Source: Promethearchaeota archaeon
Lineage (GTDB): Archaea > Asgardarchaeota > Lokiarchaeia > Sigyniarchaeales > SOKP01
Reading direction: 5' to 3'
DNA length: 32,202 bases
Assembly (NCBI GenBank): GCA_019058295.1
Contig: JAHPZI010000007.1
Location: 111,565-143,766 of the forward strand
Shown: positions 8,812 through 17,964 of the stretch, one piece after another
Layout: each line of letters opens with the position of its first letter
Numbering within the stretch: the first letter of the stretch is position 1
Notes under the pieces: generated by a model
Told to the model about the DNA's origin: nothing
The model's input: the letters and a program-made list of their open reading frames with translations, nothing else
Databases searched by the model: none
Position numbers and translations under genes: made by a program

Positions 8812-8865
8812 ATGATTATTATAGATATTGAGACAATAGGTCTAAATCGTTTTAGAGATAATTAA
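8812..8865 (+). pseudogene. 5' fragment of a DEDD-type 3'-5' exonuclease gene
   Basis: ATG at 8812 opens 17 codons, MIIIDIETIGLNRFRDN, and then a TAA. This is the exonuclease-I motif (D5-x-E7, 'DIETxGL') of DnaQ/YprB-like RNase-H-fold nucleases, normally the first residues of a protein of about 200 residues. Downstream, to 8943, only scrambled frames remain, with a short stretch at 8894-8929 that might be a leftover. I infer a gene truncated by frameshift or deletion before the PRTase-like gene. Confidence 0.45.
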
Positions 8866-8943
8866 ATTTATAAGGTTTAGCACTATATCTTTTATGGCGA
8901 AAAATGAAGTAATCAAATTATTGAGATAAAAAGTGGGTAAATT

Positions 8944-10734
8944 ATGGAAGATTGGCAAAGAAGGGTGGAAGAAGATGCAATTAAAAGAATTGAACCAATT
9001 TTAAATGAACAACGGGATTTACTTAATAATATTACATCAATAACAGATAAAGAAGAACTACTAACAACTTACTGGAAATTAAGGAAAAGTTTTGAGAATC
9101 TAAAACACGATTATCAAGGGTTATGGAAATTTGTCTCATTAGATTATGAAGAGAACGTAATTCAATTCTCATATCAAGAAATTTATTATTATGAGAAATT
9201 ACTTCAATCTTGGAGGAATGAATTTCCAGAGAATACTATCAGATATGATTATTATCTCGAATTGGCTGAACTTGAATACGATTTTTTTATAAAAAGTAAG
9301 TATACAATGCCACAAGAAATTAGAGAAGAGATTTATCAATATGAATATAAGGAAAATGAGCTTCATAAACAAAATATTTTTATTATAATCAATAATCTTA
9401 AAATAGCTCAAAAAATATTAGAATTAAGGGTTATTGCTAATCATCTAGTAAACGATTATGATGCTTTATTTCTTATTTACGACGTCTTAGGAAACGTTAT
9501 TATAAGCATTTATTTAATTCTTGATCTATTCGAAGAAAAAATCTCATCTCGTCTATATAATCTTATTCATCAAGCCTATTTATATTACATTTTCTCCCTT
9601 GAGAATAAACAAATGAATGAAGATCCGACTGTCTTTAGAGAAGGTATTGTAGGAATACCTTATATTGACTTATTTCATGATTTTTTTGGAAATAGTAATA
9701 TTTATTCTGTAGAATCAAAAATTGACTTTTTGAATTTAAAATATCATGATATCTTAAAAAGAAAAAGATTATTGGAGATATCGGAGGAGTTAAAGTTAAA
9801 AGCATTAGAATTGCAAAAAGTAAAAAAAGAAATTGAAGTTTATTACAAAAAACGTGAGGATTTAAAGTTTGAAATTATTAAAGATGGAGAACAACATTAT
9901 AAAATTATTGTTAAAAAAGAAATCAACGAATTATGCAAAGAGATAACCAATATTGTTCCAAAATATCGAAATAAACAAATCACTTACTTTGACATCACGA
10001 ATTTTATAAATCGATTTGGAGAAGATGATGTTAAATTAGCCTTATTACAACAACTAAAAAGAATTACTTACATGACACAAGAACAAGTACAAGATAATCT
10101 ATTAAGAGTATTAACTCAAGTTGCTCCAAAATCAGCTGATAAAGTTATACTATGTACATTTAAGAAGTCTATTCCAGAAAGTCATAATGCTTGGACTTAT
10201 TTTATTAAATTCTATACTGATGGGGGATACGAAGTAATTAATGCTGGCAATTTGAAAAATGATTTAGATAATAGAGATCTAAATGAGATTTTATATTATA
10301 TATTTATTGATGATGTTATAGGTTCAGGATCTCAATTTGTTGATAATTTCAAACGTCAAATCGGTATTTCATTAGAAAAATTTAAAGAGATTGTAAAAAA
10401 CCATAAGAATCTTCATTTTAAAATAGTGGCTGCCATAGGTTCTTGGGAATCTAAATCCTCTATTTCTAAAAAGCTAGGTGTTCTTTCCGAGACAGATATT
10501 TTGTATTATACAAATATTAATGAAGTAGATAAAGCTTTTCATTCTAATCATTGGAAAGAAGATATATTAACAAAAACTATAGAATTTTTGTCTAAAAAAG
10601 ATCCTGAGTATTGGCGGGGATATAATGATTGCGAATTCTTAGTTGTATTGGAATGGAACGTGCCAAATAACACTATAGGATGTTTATGGAATGATCCGAA
10701 TGGATGGGAACCTTTATTCCCAAGATATTCCTGA
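8944..10734 (+). CDS. PRTase-like protein with long helical N-terminal region
   Basis: A 596-residue soluble protein. Residues about 1-310 are almost entirely helical, with a coiled-coil stretch at 270-310. Residues about 345-590 look like a phosphoribosyltransferase-fold domain: strand VILCTF (401-406), then YYIFIDDVIGSGSQF (451-465), which fits the PRPP-loop pattern hhhhDDhhxxG[ST], then HFKIVAAIG (491-499). The closing segment VPNNTIGCLWNDPNGW (573-588) recalls, from memory, the NTPNNT-L-W signature of PRTase-like domains described in prokaryotic conflict systems. No purine or pyrimidine salvage partner is nearby. It sits between remnants of two genes and an RHH regulator, an accessory-type setting. 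Enzymatic activity is not certain. A GTGGG precedes the ATG by about five bases. Confidence 0.6.
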   Translation: MEDWQRRVEEDAIKRIEPILNEQRDLLNNITSITDKEELLTTYWKLRKSFENLKHDYQGLWKFVSLDYEENVIQFSYQEIYYYEKLLQSWRNEFPENTIRYDYYLELAELEYDFFIKSKYTMPQEIREEIYQYEYKENELHKQNIFIIINNLKIAQKILELRVIANHLVNDYDALFLIYDVLGNVIISIYLILDLFEEKISSRLYNLIHQAYLYYIFSLENKQMNEDPTVFREGIVGIPYIDLFHDFFGNSNIYSVESKIDFLNLKYHDILKRKRLLEISEELKLKALELQKVKKEIEVYYKKREDLKFEIIKDGEQHYKIIVKKEINELCKEITNIVPKYRNKQITYFDITNFINRFGEDDVKLALLQQLKRITYMTQEQVQDNLLRVLTQVAPKSADKVILCTFKKSIPESHNAWTYFIKFYTDGGYEVINAGNLKNDLDNRDLNEILYYIFIDDVIGSGSQFVDNFKRQIGISLEKFKEIVKNHKNLHFKIVAAIGSWESKSSISKKLGVLSETDILYYTNINEVDKAFHSNHWKEDILTKTIEFLSKKDPEYWRGYNDCEFLVVLEWNVPNNTIGCLWNDPNGWEPLFPRYS

Positions 10735-10903
10735 ATTTTGTACTCACCCTAATTTTTTCGTTTAAATAAAGCTGAATTTAAATAGATTTTGTTATAAACT
10801 TAGACAAAAATTAGATTCGGATACATCATTTAAATTTTAAAATAAATGAAATTTTTTCTTATTGAAATGATTAGATTTATCTTACTTGAATCTAAAAAGA
10901 TTT

Positions 10904-11341
10904 TTAACCTGAGGTTTTAGAGATTATATCATTTTTTAAGACTAAATTCAATCCTAGCTTTTTTATCTCTTTGCCGTGAGTATATACAATCTTCTTAATT
11001 GCCTTCGTATCAACCTTAAAATAATCCGCTAAATCGTCGATGGAAATAGTTTCTACTAATTCGAAAAAATTAGGTAATTCTTTAATTATTAACGAAGTGT
11101 CATATCCTTCGCTTAATAGCTCATCCGTGACTTCTTTAAATACAATTCCATAGTTTTTTTTTAATAAATCGGGACTGTCTTCAATCCATTGATGAACAAT
11201 TGTTCGAACTACTTCTGAAAGAGACAATTTCCTATTTGCTGCCATTTTTGAAACTACATGGTAGTCGAATTCATCCAATCCTACCGTTATTCGCTTTTTC
11301 TGCGCTTTTTCTATTTCTGTTTCCTCTTCAACCATCTTCAC
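10904..11341 (-). CDS. ribbon-helix-helix (CopG-like) transcription regulator
   Basis: A 145-residue DNA-binding protein. Residues about 16-56 form the RHH unit: the strand KKRITVGLDEFDYHVV, then two helices with SLSEVVRTIVHQWIED. Residues about 95-143 form a second domain with a helix-turn-helix-like run (SIDDLADYFKVDTKAIKKIVY) and a short C-terminal LGLNLVLKND segment, which also survives in the remnant at 8130-8255. The start is GTG at 11341 or ATG at 11335. A TATA box about 26 bases upstream of these codons points to a leaderless mRNA. It is divergent from the gene at 11518, and an inverted repeat lies between them, so autoregulation is likely. Confidence 0.8.
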   Translation of the reverse strand: MKMVEEETEIEKAQKKRITVGLDEFDYHVVSKMAANRKLSLSEVVRTIVHQWIEDSPDLLKKNYGIVFKEVTDELLSEGYDTSLIIKELPNFFELVETISIDDLADYFKVDTKAIKKIVYTHGKEIKKLGLNLVLKNDIISKTSG

Positions 11342-11362
11342 TACAAAAAATGAGCATTATTG

Positions 11363-11423
11363 TATTTAAATGTTTGCATTAATGCATCTATAATAGATCA
11401 AAAATGCAACAAACATTTAAATA
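11363..11423. promoter_or_regulatory. inverted-repeat divergent promoter/operator
   Basis: A perfect 14-base inverted repeat, TATTTAAATGTTTG at 11363-11376 and CAAACATTTAAATA at 11410-11423, is separated by 33 bases. Each arm contains a TATA-like TTTAAATA, one facing each divergent gene. A 12-base perfect palindrome, TGCATTAATGCA, lies at 11375-11386, and AATGCA recurs at 11403-11408. Paired arms are what a dimeric or tetrameric RHH repressor would bind, and binding would occlude both TATA boxes. Confidence 0.6.
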
Positions 11424-11517
11424 TAAGTTTACCCATAATAACATATAGACAGTATCACAATATTATTGAAGAATTATCTTAAAAATTAAATTAAAAATTC
11501 CTCCATTTATAGGTTAT

Positions 11518-12165
11518 GTGTGTGAAATGTTGGAACTGATCTATCAAGAACCGGAAATAAATACTCGCGATCAAATAACAATTGATATTATTAAAGACGG
11601 AAAGGAGTTTCTAGAACAATTTGAACTGAATCAGCGAATACTATTAGATTCTGTATCTATTATATATCGATTCTTAAAATTAAATGGCAAAATCCCGCAT
11701 AACCTATATAAATTTTTTATTGGAGCATATTATATAGTCAGCAGGCATCCGTGGACTTTTCCAGCACACGAAAATAAAAAGAAGTTCTGCCGCAAGTTTG
11801 GCATTCAAATAAGTTCTCTGGATTATTCAGTAGAAAAAATAGTTGGAATGCTTCATATATCCAAGATTTTGGATGATAAGAATTATCCATATTATCTCGA
11901 TAAAAAGAATGATGTTGGATTCAAACTTGCGAAAAGTGTCGTTAAGAGTGAAGTTGATAAAGCAATGATGGAATTCTTGATATGCAATCAGCCGATTAAT
12001 TCTCAAATCTTAAGTGAGGAACTGATAAATAAAATAATATTTGAAATGAAAATTTTCCCTGAGGAGCTTTTTAGACAGTTCTACGAGATAATACTTGAGT
12101 TAGTAGAAGATTCTCTTCATGAATATTACGAGTACGTTCAATTACAGGATAAATGTTTTATTTAA
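11518..12165 (+). CDS. hypothetical protein with possible TFB-like cyclin fold
   Basis: A 215-residue, mostly helical soluble protein. Residues about 37-115 resemble one cyclin repeat of archaeal TFB/TFIIB: a helix ending GAYYIVSRHPWTFP, a segment KKFCRKFGIQISSLDYSVEKIVGML, and appropriate spacing between them. The N-terminal zinc ribbon of real TFBs is absent. The second half (about 140-200) is helical but not clearly a second cyclin repeat. It might be a diverged TFB-like regulator, or the resemblance may be superficial. The start is GTG at 11518, with ATG at 11527 possible. It is divergently coupled to the RHH regulator, which suggests shared control. Confidence 0.4.
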   Translation: MCEMLELIYQEPEINTRDQITIDIIKDGKEFLEQFELNQRILLDSVSIIYRFLKLNGKIPHNLYKFFIGAYYIVSRHPWTFPAHENKKKFCRKFGIQISSLDYSVEKIVGMLHISKILDDKNYPYYLDKKNDVGFKLAKSVVKSEVDKAMMEFLICNQPINSQILSEELINKIIFEMKIFPEELFRQFYEIILELVEDSLHEYYEYVQLQDKCFI

Positions 12166-12171
12166 ATCGTC

Positions 12172-13680
12172 TTATTGATCTTTCATATTAACGAACTTCT
12201 GATAATCATGAAGCTTTCTTAATACAACAGTAGCGAGCTCTGGATTTCCTCCAAAAACCATTATTTTATTTTTGTCATATTGTTCGTAAACTGGATTAGT
12301 AAAACCTGAAGAGAATCCAATATAAATAATCTTTTTATCTGGATATTTAAGGCATAAATCAATTTCATCTTTTATACTTTTTTCTAATCTTTGTTCCATT
12401 ACCTGCTTCATTATTGCAAGCATTCTTTTACCATAATCATTTACTGGTTTTAGAGATTTTATTGTTTCAATAAAACCAGATGAAGTTAGTGTAATAATTA
12501 TATCAAAACACTCGGATTTTAACATCAGTTCAGTTATTTTTTTATAAAGATCGAAATCACGCGTAGCTACCAAATCAACAGGATTATTGCGGCTCCAATA
12601 AAATGGTAAGTGGTTTGAAATTTCTTCAATGAGCTGAGGACCGTTTGGTACTGTCGTTAAATCAACAACATTAATTCCATTTTTTTCACATAGATCAGTT
12701 AGATGTACAACAAAACCTCCTCCACCTGAGATAATCCCTGCCCGTAAAGGATCACTTTTTGGGAGGGGTAGTAAGTATTCTGCTCCTTTAGTCAAATATA
12801 TTAACTCTGTTAATTGCTCAGCATGAATTACACCCGTTTGTTTAAAAACAGATTTATAAATATCTAATGAACCAGCTATTGATCCCGTATGACTGCTTGC
12901 TGCTCTGGCACCGCTTTTAGTGATACCTGCCTTAAGAAATATGATCGGTTTTTTTTTTGTTATTGCTGTACAAATCTCTTTAAATCTAGAGCCTGCACGT
13001 AATCCTTCCACAAATAATGTAATGACTTTTGTTTGTTCATCCTGCGCGTAATAAGCTAAATAATCTTCTAAAATTAAAGAGGCCTCATTCCCACTTGACA
13101 CAAAGTATCTTATATTCTGTAATGCATTACATAAAACCGTTCCCATTGTTCCAGATTGAGAAACAATTGAGATATTTCCTGATGCTGGTATCATAAAGCC
13201 AAATCCTAAATGCAGAGGTGATGTTTTATCTTCTGACGAGTATATACCCATCGAATTAGGCCCTACAAAAATTAATCCTCCCTTTTCAGCAACATTGACT
13301 AATTCTTTATTTTCATCTTGTCTGTCTTCTGTTTTTACCTCACCAAATCCGGCTGTAATTATAACTGCTGCCCTAATATCATTTTCAATCGCCTGCTTTA
13401 TCGAATCCACTACCTTATTTGGAGGAACAACAATTCCAACAAGATCAATCTTTTCAGGACATTGGGCCAGAGTTGGATAAACATCAATCCCCATTATTTT
13501 CTTGTTATTATATCTTGGTTTAGGATTTACAGCATAAATTTTCTTAGTAAATCCACAACTTAAAACACTCCCCAATACAAAGGAGCCAATTTTGATTATA
13601 TTGTCAGTCGCCCCCACAACTGCAATATTTTTAGGATTAAACATAACTTTCATTAATTCTAATTTTTCTTCTGTATTCAT
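12172..13680 (-). CDS. NDP-forming acyl-CoA synthetase, alpha subunit
   Basis: Converts acyl-CoA, ADP (or GDP) and phosphate to acid, CoA and ATP, the archaeal route for substrate-level phosphorylation from acetyl- or acyl-CoA. The 502 residues carry an N-terminal CoA-binding Rossmann domain (IAVVGATDN at 19-27), a succinyl-CoA-synthetase-like domain (NISIVSQSGTMGT, 169-181) and the phosphohistidine loop ARAASSHTGSIAGS (258-271), with H264 as the phosphorylated residue. An isolated glycine patch ISGGGGFVVHL lies at 317-327. The ATP-grasp beta subunit is not in this chain or in the window, so it must be encoded elsewhere. It ends seven bases after the convergent upstream gene. With the acyl-CoA dehydrogenase it fits acyl-CoA or amino-acid degradation. 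Confidence 0.88.
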   Translation of the reverse strand: MNTEEKLELMKVMFNPKNIAVVGATDNIIKIGSFVLGSVLSCGFTKKIYAVNPKPRYNNKKIMGIDVYPTLAQCPEKIDLVGIVVPPNKVVDSIKQAIENDIRAAVIITAGFGEVKTEDRQDENKELVNVAEKGGLIFVGPNSMGIYSSEDKTSPLHLGFGFMIPASGNISIVSQSGTMGTVLCNALQNIRYFVSSGNEASLILEDYLAYYAQDEQTKVITLFVEGLRAGSRFKEICTAITKKKPIIFLKAGITKSGARAASSHTGSIAGSLDIYKSVFKQTGVIHAEQLTELIYLTKGAEYLLPLPKSDPLRAGIISGGGGFVVHLTDLCEKNGINVVDLTTVPNGPQLIEEISNHLPFYWSRNNPVDLVATRDFDLYKKITELMLKSECFDIIITLTSSGFIETIKSLKPVNDYGKRMLAIMKQVMEQRLEKSIKDEIDLCLKYPDKKIIYIGFSSGFTNPVYEQYDKNKIMVFGGNPELATVVLRKLHDYQKFVNMKDQ

Positions 13681-13838
13681 TTGTATTTTTTCCTACTTAG
13701 AAATGAGAGTTATTTTTAAAAAGAGCGTATAGTATTAATTCTATCTTATTTTTTTATAAATATTTAAGCTGTTATAGATTGGTTTTATGGTCTAATATAA
13801 TCCCGAAATTGGTCGTAATGTAATTAAATTAGTTAAAA

Positions 13839-15113
13839 ATGGAAAAAAAAAATTCTAAGATGTCTGACGAACGGTATACAGAAGATTTCCAAGCTATGAT
13901 TAATATTGTTATTTTGAATAGCTTGGGTTTCTTTTTTATGGGATTTATAGTTCCGGTAATTGCTAGGTTCAATATGAATGCGTCTGGAATAGAAATCGGT
14001 ATTATTATATCTTTACTTGTAATTGGTATGATGACTAGCAGTTCTTTCGTTGGAATATTAATAGATAAAGTTAAGTCAAAAAAAAAATTAATTTTTATAG
14101 GTTCCATTGGTCGTGGACTGTCATATTTCTTAATATATGCTGCTATAGCCATGAATTCTTTGATAGGGCTTGGCATAGGATACTTTGCACTTGGATTTAT
14201 GGCAGGATTTTTTTGGATACCATTTGATACACTCGTAGCAGAAAAATCAAATAAAGATCACCGCTCTCATGCGTTTGGCAAACGAGATTCTGCTAATGGG
14301 AAAGGTCAACTTATTGGAGCTTTGATGGGTTTTATTATTCTCCTATGGCTTAGTCTTTATACAGATAATCCTTTCCTTTTATATAGTTCAATTCTTATTT
14401 TCGGAGTAGCAAATTTTATCGCTGGATTTAAATTTATTCACGATGTAGATGAGACGGTTAAATTTTTTTACGATGAATCACAATTAAAGGAACCTTCTAA
14501 GATAAAATGGCTAAAATCAATGATAATAGGTTTGATTTTTTTATGTTGTCTCGTTCTCATCAGCAGTATTAACGCTAACTTAGCATGGCCGTTTTTAAAC
14601 ATCTATATATTAGAAAATATTACTGATAATTTCTTCATCTTTATTTTAATATTTTTACCAATCGGTTTCATAGCTATATTTTTAGCACCGAAATTAGGGA
14701 AAATTGTTGATAAACTGAATCCGATAATTGGAATTAGCATTGTAATTTTAATAGGGGCACTTGTTACTTGGTTTTTAATTAATACAACAAATATTTTGAT
14801 TTTCGCAATCCTTTTAATAATTGATGTAACTATTGGGCTAGCCGGTGGGTTAATTTTTCGGAATCTTCTTAGTAGAATCAGCATTGAACATCGTGGAAAA
14901 GTTATGGGACTTAACTCCTTTTTCACAAGTCTTGGTTCGGCTATAGGGCCAATCCTAGGTGGTTATGTTTGGGATTACTTTGGTCCAAAAGCGCCATTTA
15001 TCATCAGTATTTATGTAGAATTATGCTTAATTCCACTTTTTTGGGTTGTGGCTTTTTTGTTAATACCTCACGTTGCTGAAAGTTTCGATAAAAAAGAAAA
15101 AGCAGCAGCGTAA
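13839..15113 (+). CDS. major facilitator superfamily transporter
   Basis: A 424-residue polytopic membrane protein with about twelve TM helices in two halves. They are joined by a soluble loop near 200-225 (DVDETVKFFYDESQLKEPSK). The loop between TM2 and TM3 carries a motif-A-like GILIDKVKSKKK (about 69-80), the MFS signature, and a weaker counterpart lies near APKLGKIVDKLNP in the second half. TM5-region residues GKRDSANGKGQLIGALMG are conserved in drug- and sugar-type MFS families. The substrate cannot be read from sequence. It faces the GNAT gene convergently, with a 13-base gap. Confidence 0.85.
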   Translation: MEKKNSKMSDERYTEDFQAMINIVILNSLGFFFMGFIVPVIARFNMNASGIEIGIIISLLVIGMMTSSSFVGILIDKVKSKKKLIFIGSIGRGLSYFLIYAAIAMNSLIGLGIGYFALGFMAGFFWIPFDTLVAEKSNKDHRSHAFGKRDSANGKGQLIGALMGFIILLWLSLYTDNPFLLYSSILIFGVANFIAGFKFIHDVDETVKFFYDESQLKEPSKIKWLKSMIIGLIFLCCLVLISSINANLAWPFLNIYILENITDNFFIFILIFLPIGFIAIFLAPKLGKIVDKLNPIIGISIVILIGALVTWFLINTTNILIFAILLIIDVTIGLAGGLIFRNLLSRISIEHRGKVMGLNSFFTSLGSAIGPILGGYVWDYFGPKAPFIISIYVELCLIPLFWVVAFLLIPHVAESFDKKEKAAA

Positions 15114-15126
15114 AATATAATGATAA

Positions 15127-16278
15127 TTACGGGACACCTATAGATACATAGGAGGGTAAAAAAAGAGGCTTTTTAAATTTAGAAATTCGTATTTTTTTTT
15201 TTAGAGTTTTCATCATTACGGTTTCACCTCTTAATTTTAAATAAATCATATTTCTCAAGGCTCTCTGCAATTCATAATCTTTAAAAGTAACCAAATGAGT
15301 TAAAATTCCTATCTTCCTTCGAGTAGCAGCTTTGATTATCTTGTCGTTGAGATAAATATAACCTAAATGCAAATTCCTTTTATTGTTAAATTGTGTCTTA
15401 TCAAGGAAAAGATCATGTATTAATCCAATTCTAAATTTACTACCACGTTTAGAGTTATAAATATTTTGATGGGTTAGTGTAGCACCTCCAATTATTCTAT
15501 TGTCTTTTTTTATTAGAACATAAGTAGGTCTATGTTGGTTTGCGGGAACTTTTATGCGTGCCCATTCAAATTTTCTTTTATCATATATTGGAAAGCCGGT
15601 GTAATAATTCGGCATTATCTTATTCACAGCTTTCATATATTCGAAATGCTTTCGATTATTATTTATTTCAAAGGAAAAGTCCCTAAAGAAAGGATTAAGT
15701 TTAATTATTATTCTATTCAATATTCGGGGGAGATATGAAATAGTGAAAAATACAGGAAAGAATATCAAAGACGCTAAGATGTCTTTCATCAATTTGAATA
15801 GATTAGGGAATTGTATAAATGCATATGCTCTATCAACATCAAAATAACCTAATCTTAAATAAATCTTTTTTCTCGCATGGCCATTATAGTCAGCAGTAAG
15901 TATTGAAATATCACAACCCTTTTTTTCCATATAATTAATTGACAACTTCATTAAATTTGTTCCTATGCCTCTTTTTATATAGTCTGGATGACAAGACACA
16001 TCGTTAATATCTCCTACTAAATATTTATTGCCATTAAAGGGGATTTTCTCAATTAGATTAACATAAACTGCTCCAACAATTTTTTTATTATCAAGATCTT
16101 CAGCAATTTGGCACATCTCGGGTTCAAATCCAGGCGATTGAAAATATCTCCAATACCAATTTTTAGTTGTTCTAATTACACTTAAACCATTCATTTGAAA
16201 GGCTCTGTTGAATAAATCAGCTAACTGCGGGGCATCTCCTTCCTGATAATGGCGATATATGATATTTAACATATTCAT
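15127..16278 (-). CDS. GNAT-family N-acetyltransferase, two-domain
   Basis: Transfers an acyl group from acetyl-CoA to an amine; the acceptor is unknown. I prefer the ATG at 16278 to the TTG two codons upstream, giving 383 residues. Residues about 6-150 form the GNAT core: YRHYQEGDAPQLADLFNRAF, then motif A VSCHPDYIKRGIGTNLM (about 95-111) with the pyrophosphate-binding RGIGT, then ILTADYNGHARKKIYLRLGY. Residues about 160-383 form a second domain with basic patches that I cannot assign; it may be a diverged second GNAT fold, as in Eis-type enzymes. It ends next to the MFS gene and lies 28 bases downstream of the TrmJ-like gene, so those two may be cotranscribed. Confidence 0.75.
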   Translation of the reverse strand: MNMLNIIYRHYQEGDAPQLADLFNRAFQMNGLSVIRTTKNWYWRYFQSPGFEPEMCQIAEDLDNKKIVGAVYVNLIEKIPFNGNKYLVGDINDVSCHPDYIKRGIGTNLMKLSINYMEKKGCDISILTADYNGHARKKIYLRLGYFDVDRAYAFIQFPNLFKLMKDILASLIFFPVFFTISYLPRILNRIIIKLNPFFRDFSFEINNNRKHFEYMKAVNKIMPNYYTGFPIYDKRKFEWARIKVPANQHRPTYVLIKKDNRIIGGATLTHQNIYNSKRGSKFRIGLIHDLFLDKTQFNNKRNLHLGYIYLNDKIIKAATRRKIGILTHLVTFKDYELQRALRNMIYLKLRGETVMMKTLKKKIRISKFKKPLFLPSYVSIGVP

Positions 16279-16306
16279 ACACAATTAAATCGCTATTAAA
16301 TACTTA

Positions 16307-17152
16307 TTAAAGGTGTTCATATAAATTAATATCTTTTAAAACAGAATTTAATTTGGAAAAAAGACCTGTAATAAGACTTAATTCTTTTTTTGACATTAAA
16401 GCTCTCTCAAATACATTTTTATAAGCTAGAAATACATTTTCTTCTTTATGACTTCTTATTTTCAATTTGTCGATTAAATTCTTTACGAATGAATAAAGTA
16501 AATTGCGATCTTCTTTATCTGCAAGTAAAACCGGATGCTCACCTCTTCCGATATCTATCAAATTGATTTTCTTGAAAACTTCATATAGTATTATCCCGCA
16601 GGCATGTGATAAATTTAATGCAGAATATTCATTACTAGCAGGAATTCTTAAAATAATGTCCGCACAACTTATTTCTTCATTTGTTAAGCCCCTTGATTCA
16701 CGACCAAATAGTATTGCAATATTCCGCCCTTTTTCCGATACTGGAATTGTTAAATCTTCAGGAAATATTGCCAACCTTCTGATATTTGTATTTCTCATAC
16801 CTCTTGCTGTCGTAGCTATTACTAAATCGAATTTCTTTAGATAATTACTAAAACCAGATATATATTGATTTTCATCCTCTGCTTCAATAATATCTGCGGA
16901 TAAAAGAATCTCTTTTCCGTGCATTGCGAATCCTTGAGCTTCATAGCTCTTAATCGACTTCTCATCCGCAATTGGATTATAAATTACGAGTTTTTCGAAA
17001 TTGAAATTTTTCATTATACGTGCAATAGATCCGATATTTCCAGCATGTTCAGGACGTACTAAAACTATAGTAAACGAGATATTTTTATATTCATCATTGA
17101 GCTGTGTTTCTTGAAAATTATTGATTTCTCTATGAATTTTTTTCTTATTCAA
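16307..17152 (-). CDS. TrmJ-type SPOUT RNA 2'-O-methyltransferase
   Basis: S-adenosylmethionine-dependent RNA ribose methyltransferase of the SpoU/TrmH class. TrmJ methylates position 32 of tRNA. The 281 residues carry all three SPOUT motifs: VLVRPEHAGNIGSIARIMKNF (motif 1, about 31-51), IAILFGRESRGLTNEE (motif 2, about 145-160) and IPASNEYSALNLSHACGIILYE (motif 3, about 170-191), which together form the trefoil knot that binds SAM. About 80 C-terminal residues form a helical extension, as in TrmJ. The best start is TTG, since no ATG lies before motif 1. It could instead be an rRNA enzyme of the same family. Confidence 0.85.
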   Translation of the reverse strand: MNKKKIHREINNFQETQLNDEYKNISFTIVLVRPEHAGNIGSIARIMKNFNFEKLVIYNPIADEKSIKSYEAQGFAMHGKEILLSADIIEAEDENQYISGFSNYLKKFDLVIATTARGMRNTNIRRLAIFPEDLTIPVSEKGRNIAILFGRESRGLTNEEISCADIILRIPASNEYSALNLSHACGIILYEVFKKINLIDIGRGEHPVLLADKEDRNLLYSFVKNLIDKLKIRSHKEENVFLAYKNVFERALMSKKELSLITGLFSKLNSVLKDINLYEHL

Positions 17153-17373
17153 TTTAACTCTAGCTCTTTTAGTTTTTAAAATTTTATAGTAAGCAAAACA
17201 TAAAAGACTTAAAAATTTTTGTTCTGCCTAATTGTCCTATGAAAATAGTTATATAATTTAAATCTATATTATCTAATGACAATTTTATATTCAATAAAAT
17301 TTTAAAAACAAAAATGTTTTAACATTATATATTAAACTATAAGACCTATTTATGCAATTCAAATCAAATCACA

Positions 17374-17955
17374 ATGAGTAAAAATATCAAAAATAAGCTA
17401 CATTTTATAAATATTTCTAAAGAAGAAATGACCTTTTTTGAATGGAAACCCCCTCGATCCTTTAAAAGTTATATTTTAGATGTGAATATAGTTAAAGATA
17501 ACACGACTCAAGATATTTTCTTTCATTTAAATAAAGGAAATATGAAAATGGTTTATATTCGTAAAGGAATTCTTTTATATACGATCGGATCTGATCAAGA
17601 CGTGCAATATCAACTCTTAGAAGCTTTATTAGAACAGATAGATAAAAAATTTCACGAAATTTGGGACATTGATGTGATTCTTTCTTATGGAAATGTTTCT
17701 TCTAATATATTCAAAGATTTTACAACTCACGTGAATGAAATCATAGAAAATTGTAATGAATTAATCAAAAAAGTTGATGTATATTGTAGAGTGTGTAAAA
17801 AAACTCTCATGTTATATGTAAAAAATAGTATTATTGAAAATGCGGTTTCTTTTCCTGTACCACTTGTTTTCACTCATAGAGGGCACGCTTTAGTAACCTA
17901 TATCGATCAAAATTTTGTCGTGCGTGGTGTAGAATTAGTCAATATCACAGGGTAA
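17374..17955 (+). CDS. longin-like protein with C-terminal CxxC/HxxH module
   Basis: A 193-residue protein of two parts. Residues about 55-125 have a longin-type pattern: strand KMVYIRKGILLY, then helix DVQYQLLEALLEQIDKKFHEIW, then strand DVILSYG and helix SSNIFKDFTTHVNEII. This fold is used by GTPase regulators in eukaryotes and is common in Asgard genomes. Residues about 136-190 carry C138-x2-C141-x26-H168-x2-H171-x6-D178-x-N-F, a putative metal site. The same module occurs twice at 22761-23405. The next gene begins nine bases downstream on the same strand, so they are probably cotranscribed. A roadblock/LC7 fold is the alternative reading of the first part. Confidence 0.6.
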   Translation: MSKNIKNKLHFINISKEEMTFFEWKPPRSFKSYILDVNIVKDNTTQDIFFHLNKGNMKMVYIRKGILLYTIGSDQDVQYQLLEALLEQIDKKFHEIWDIDVILSYGNVSSNIFKDFTTHVNEIIENCNELIKKVDVYCRVCKKTLMLYVKNSIIENAVSFPVPLVFTHRGHALVTYIDQNFVVRGVELVNITG

Positions 17956-17964
17956 TAATTTAAA

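Noticed and set aside
14603..14926. Open frame antisense to the MFS transporter
   Set aside because: It is explained by codon bias of the transmembrane helices; no start signal.
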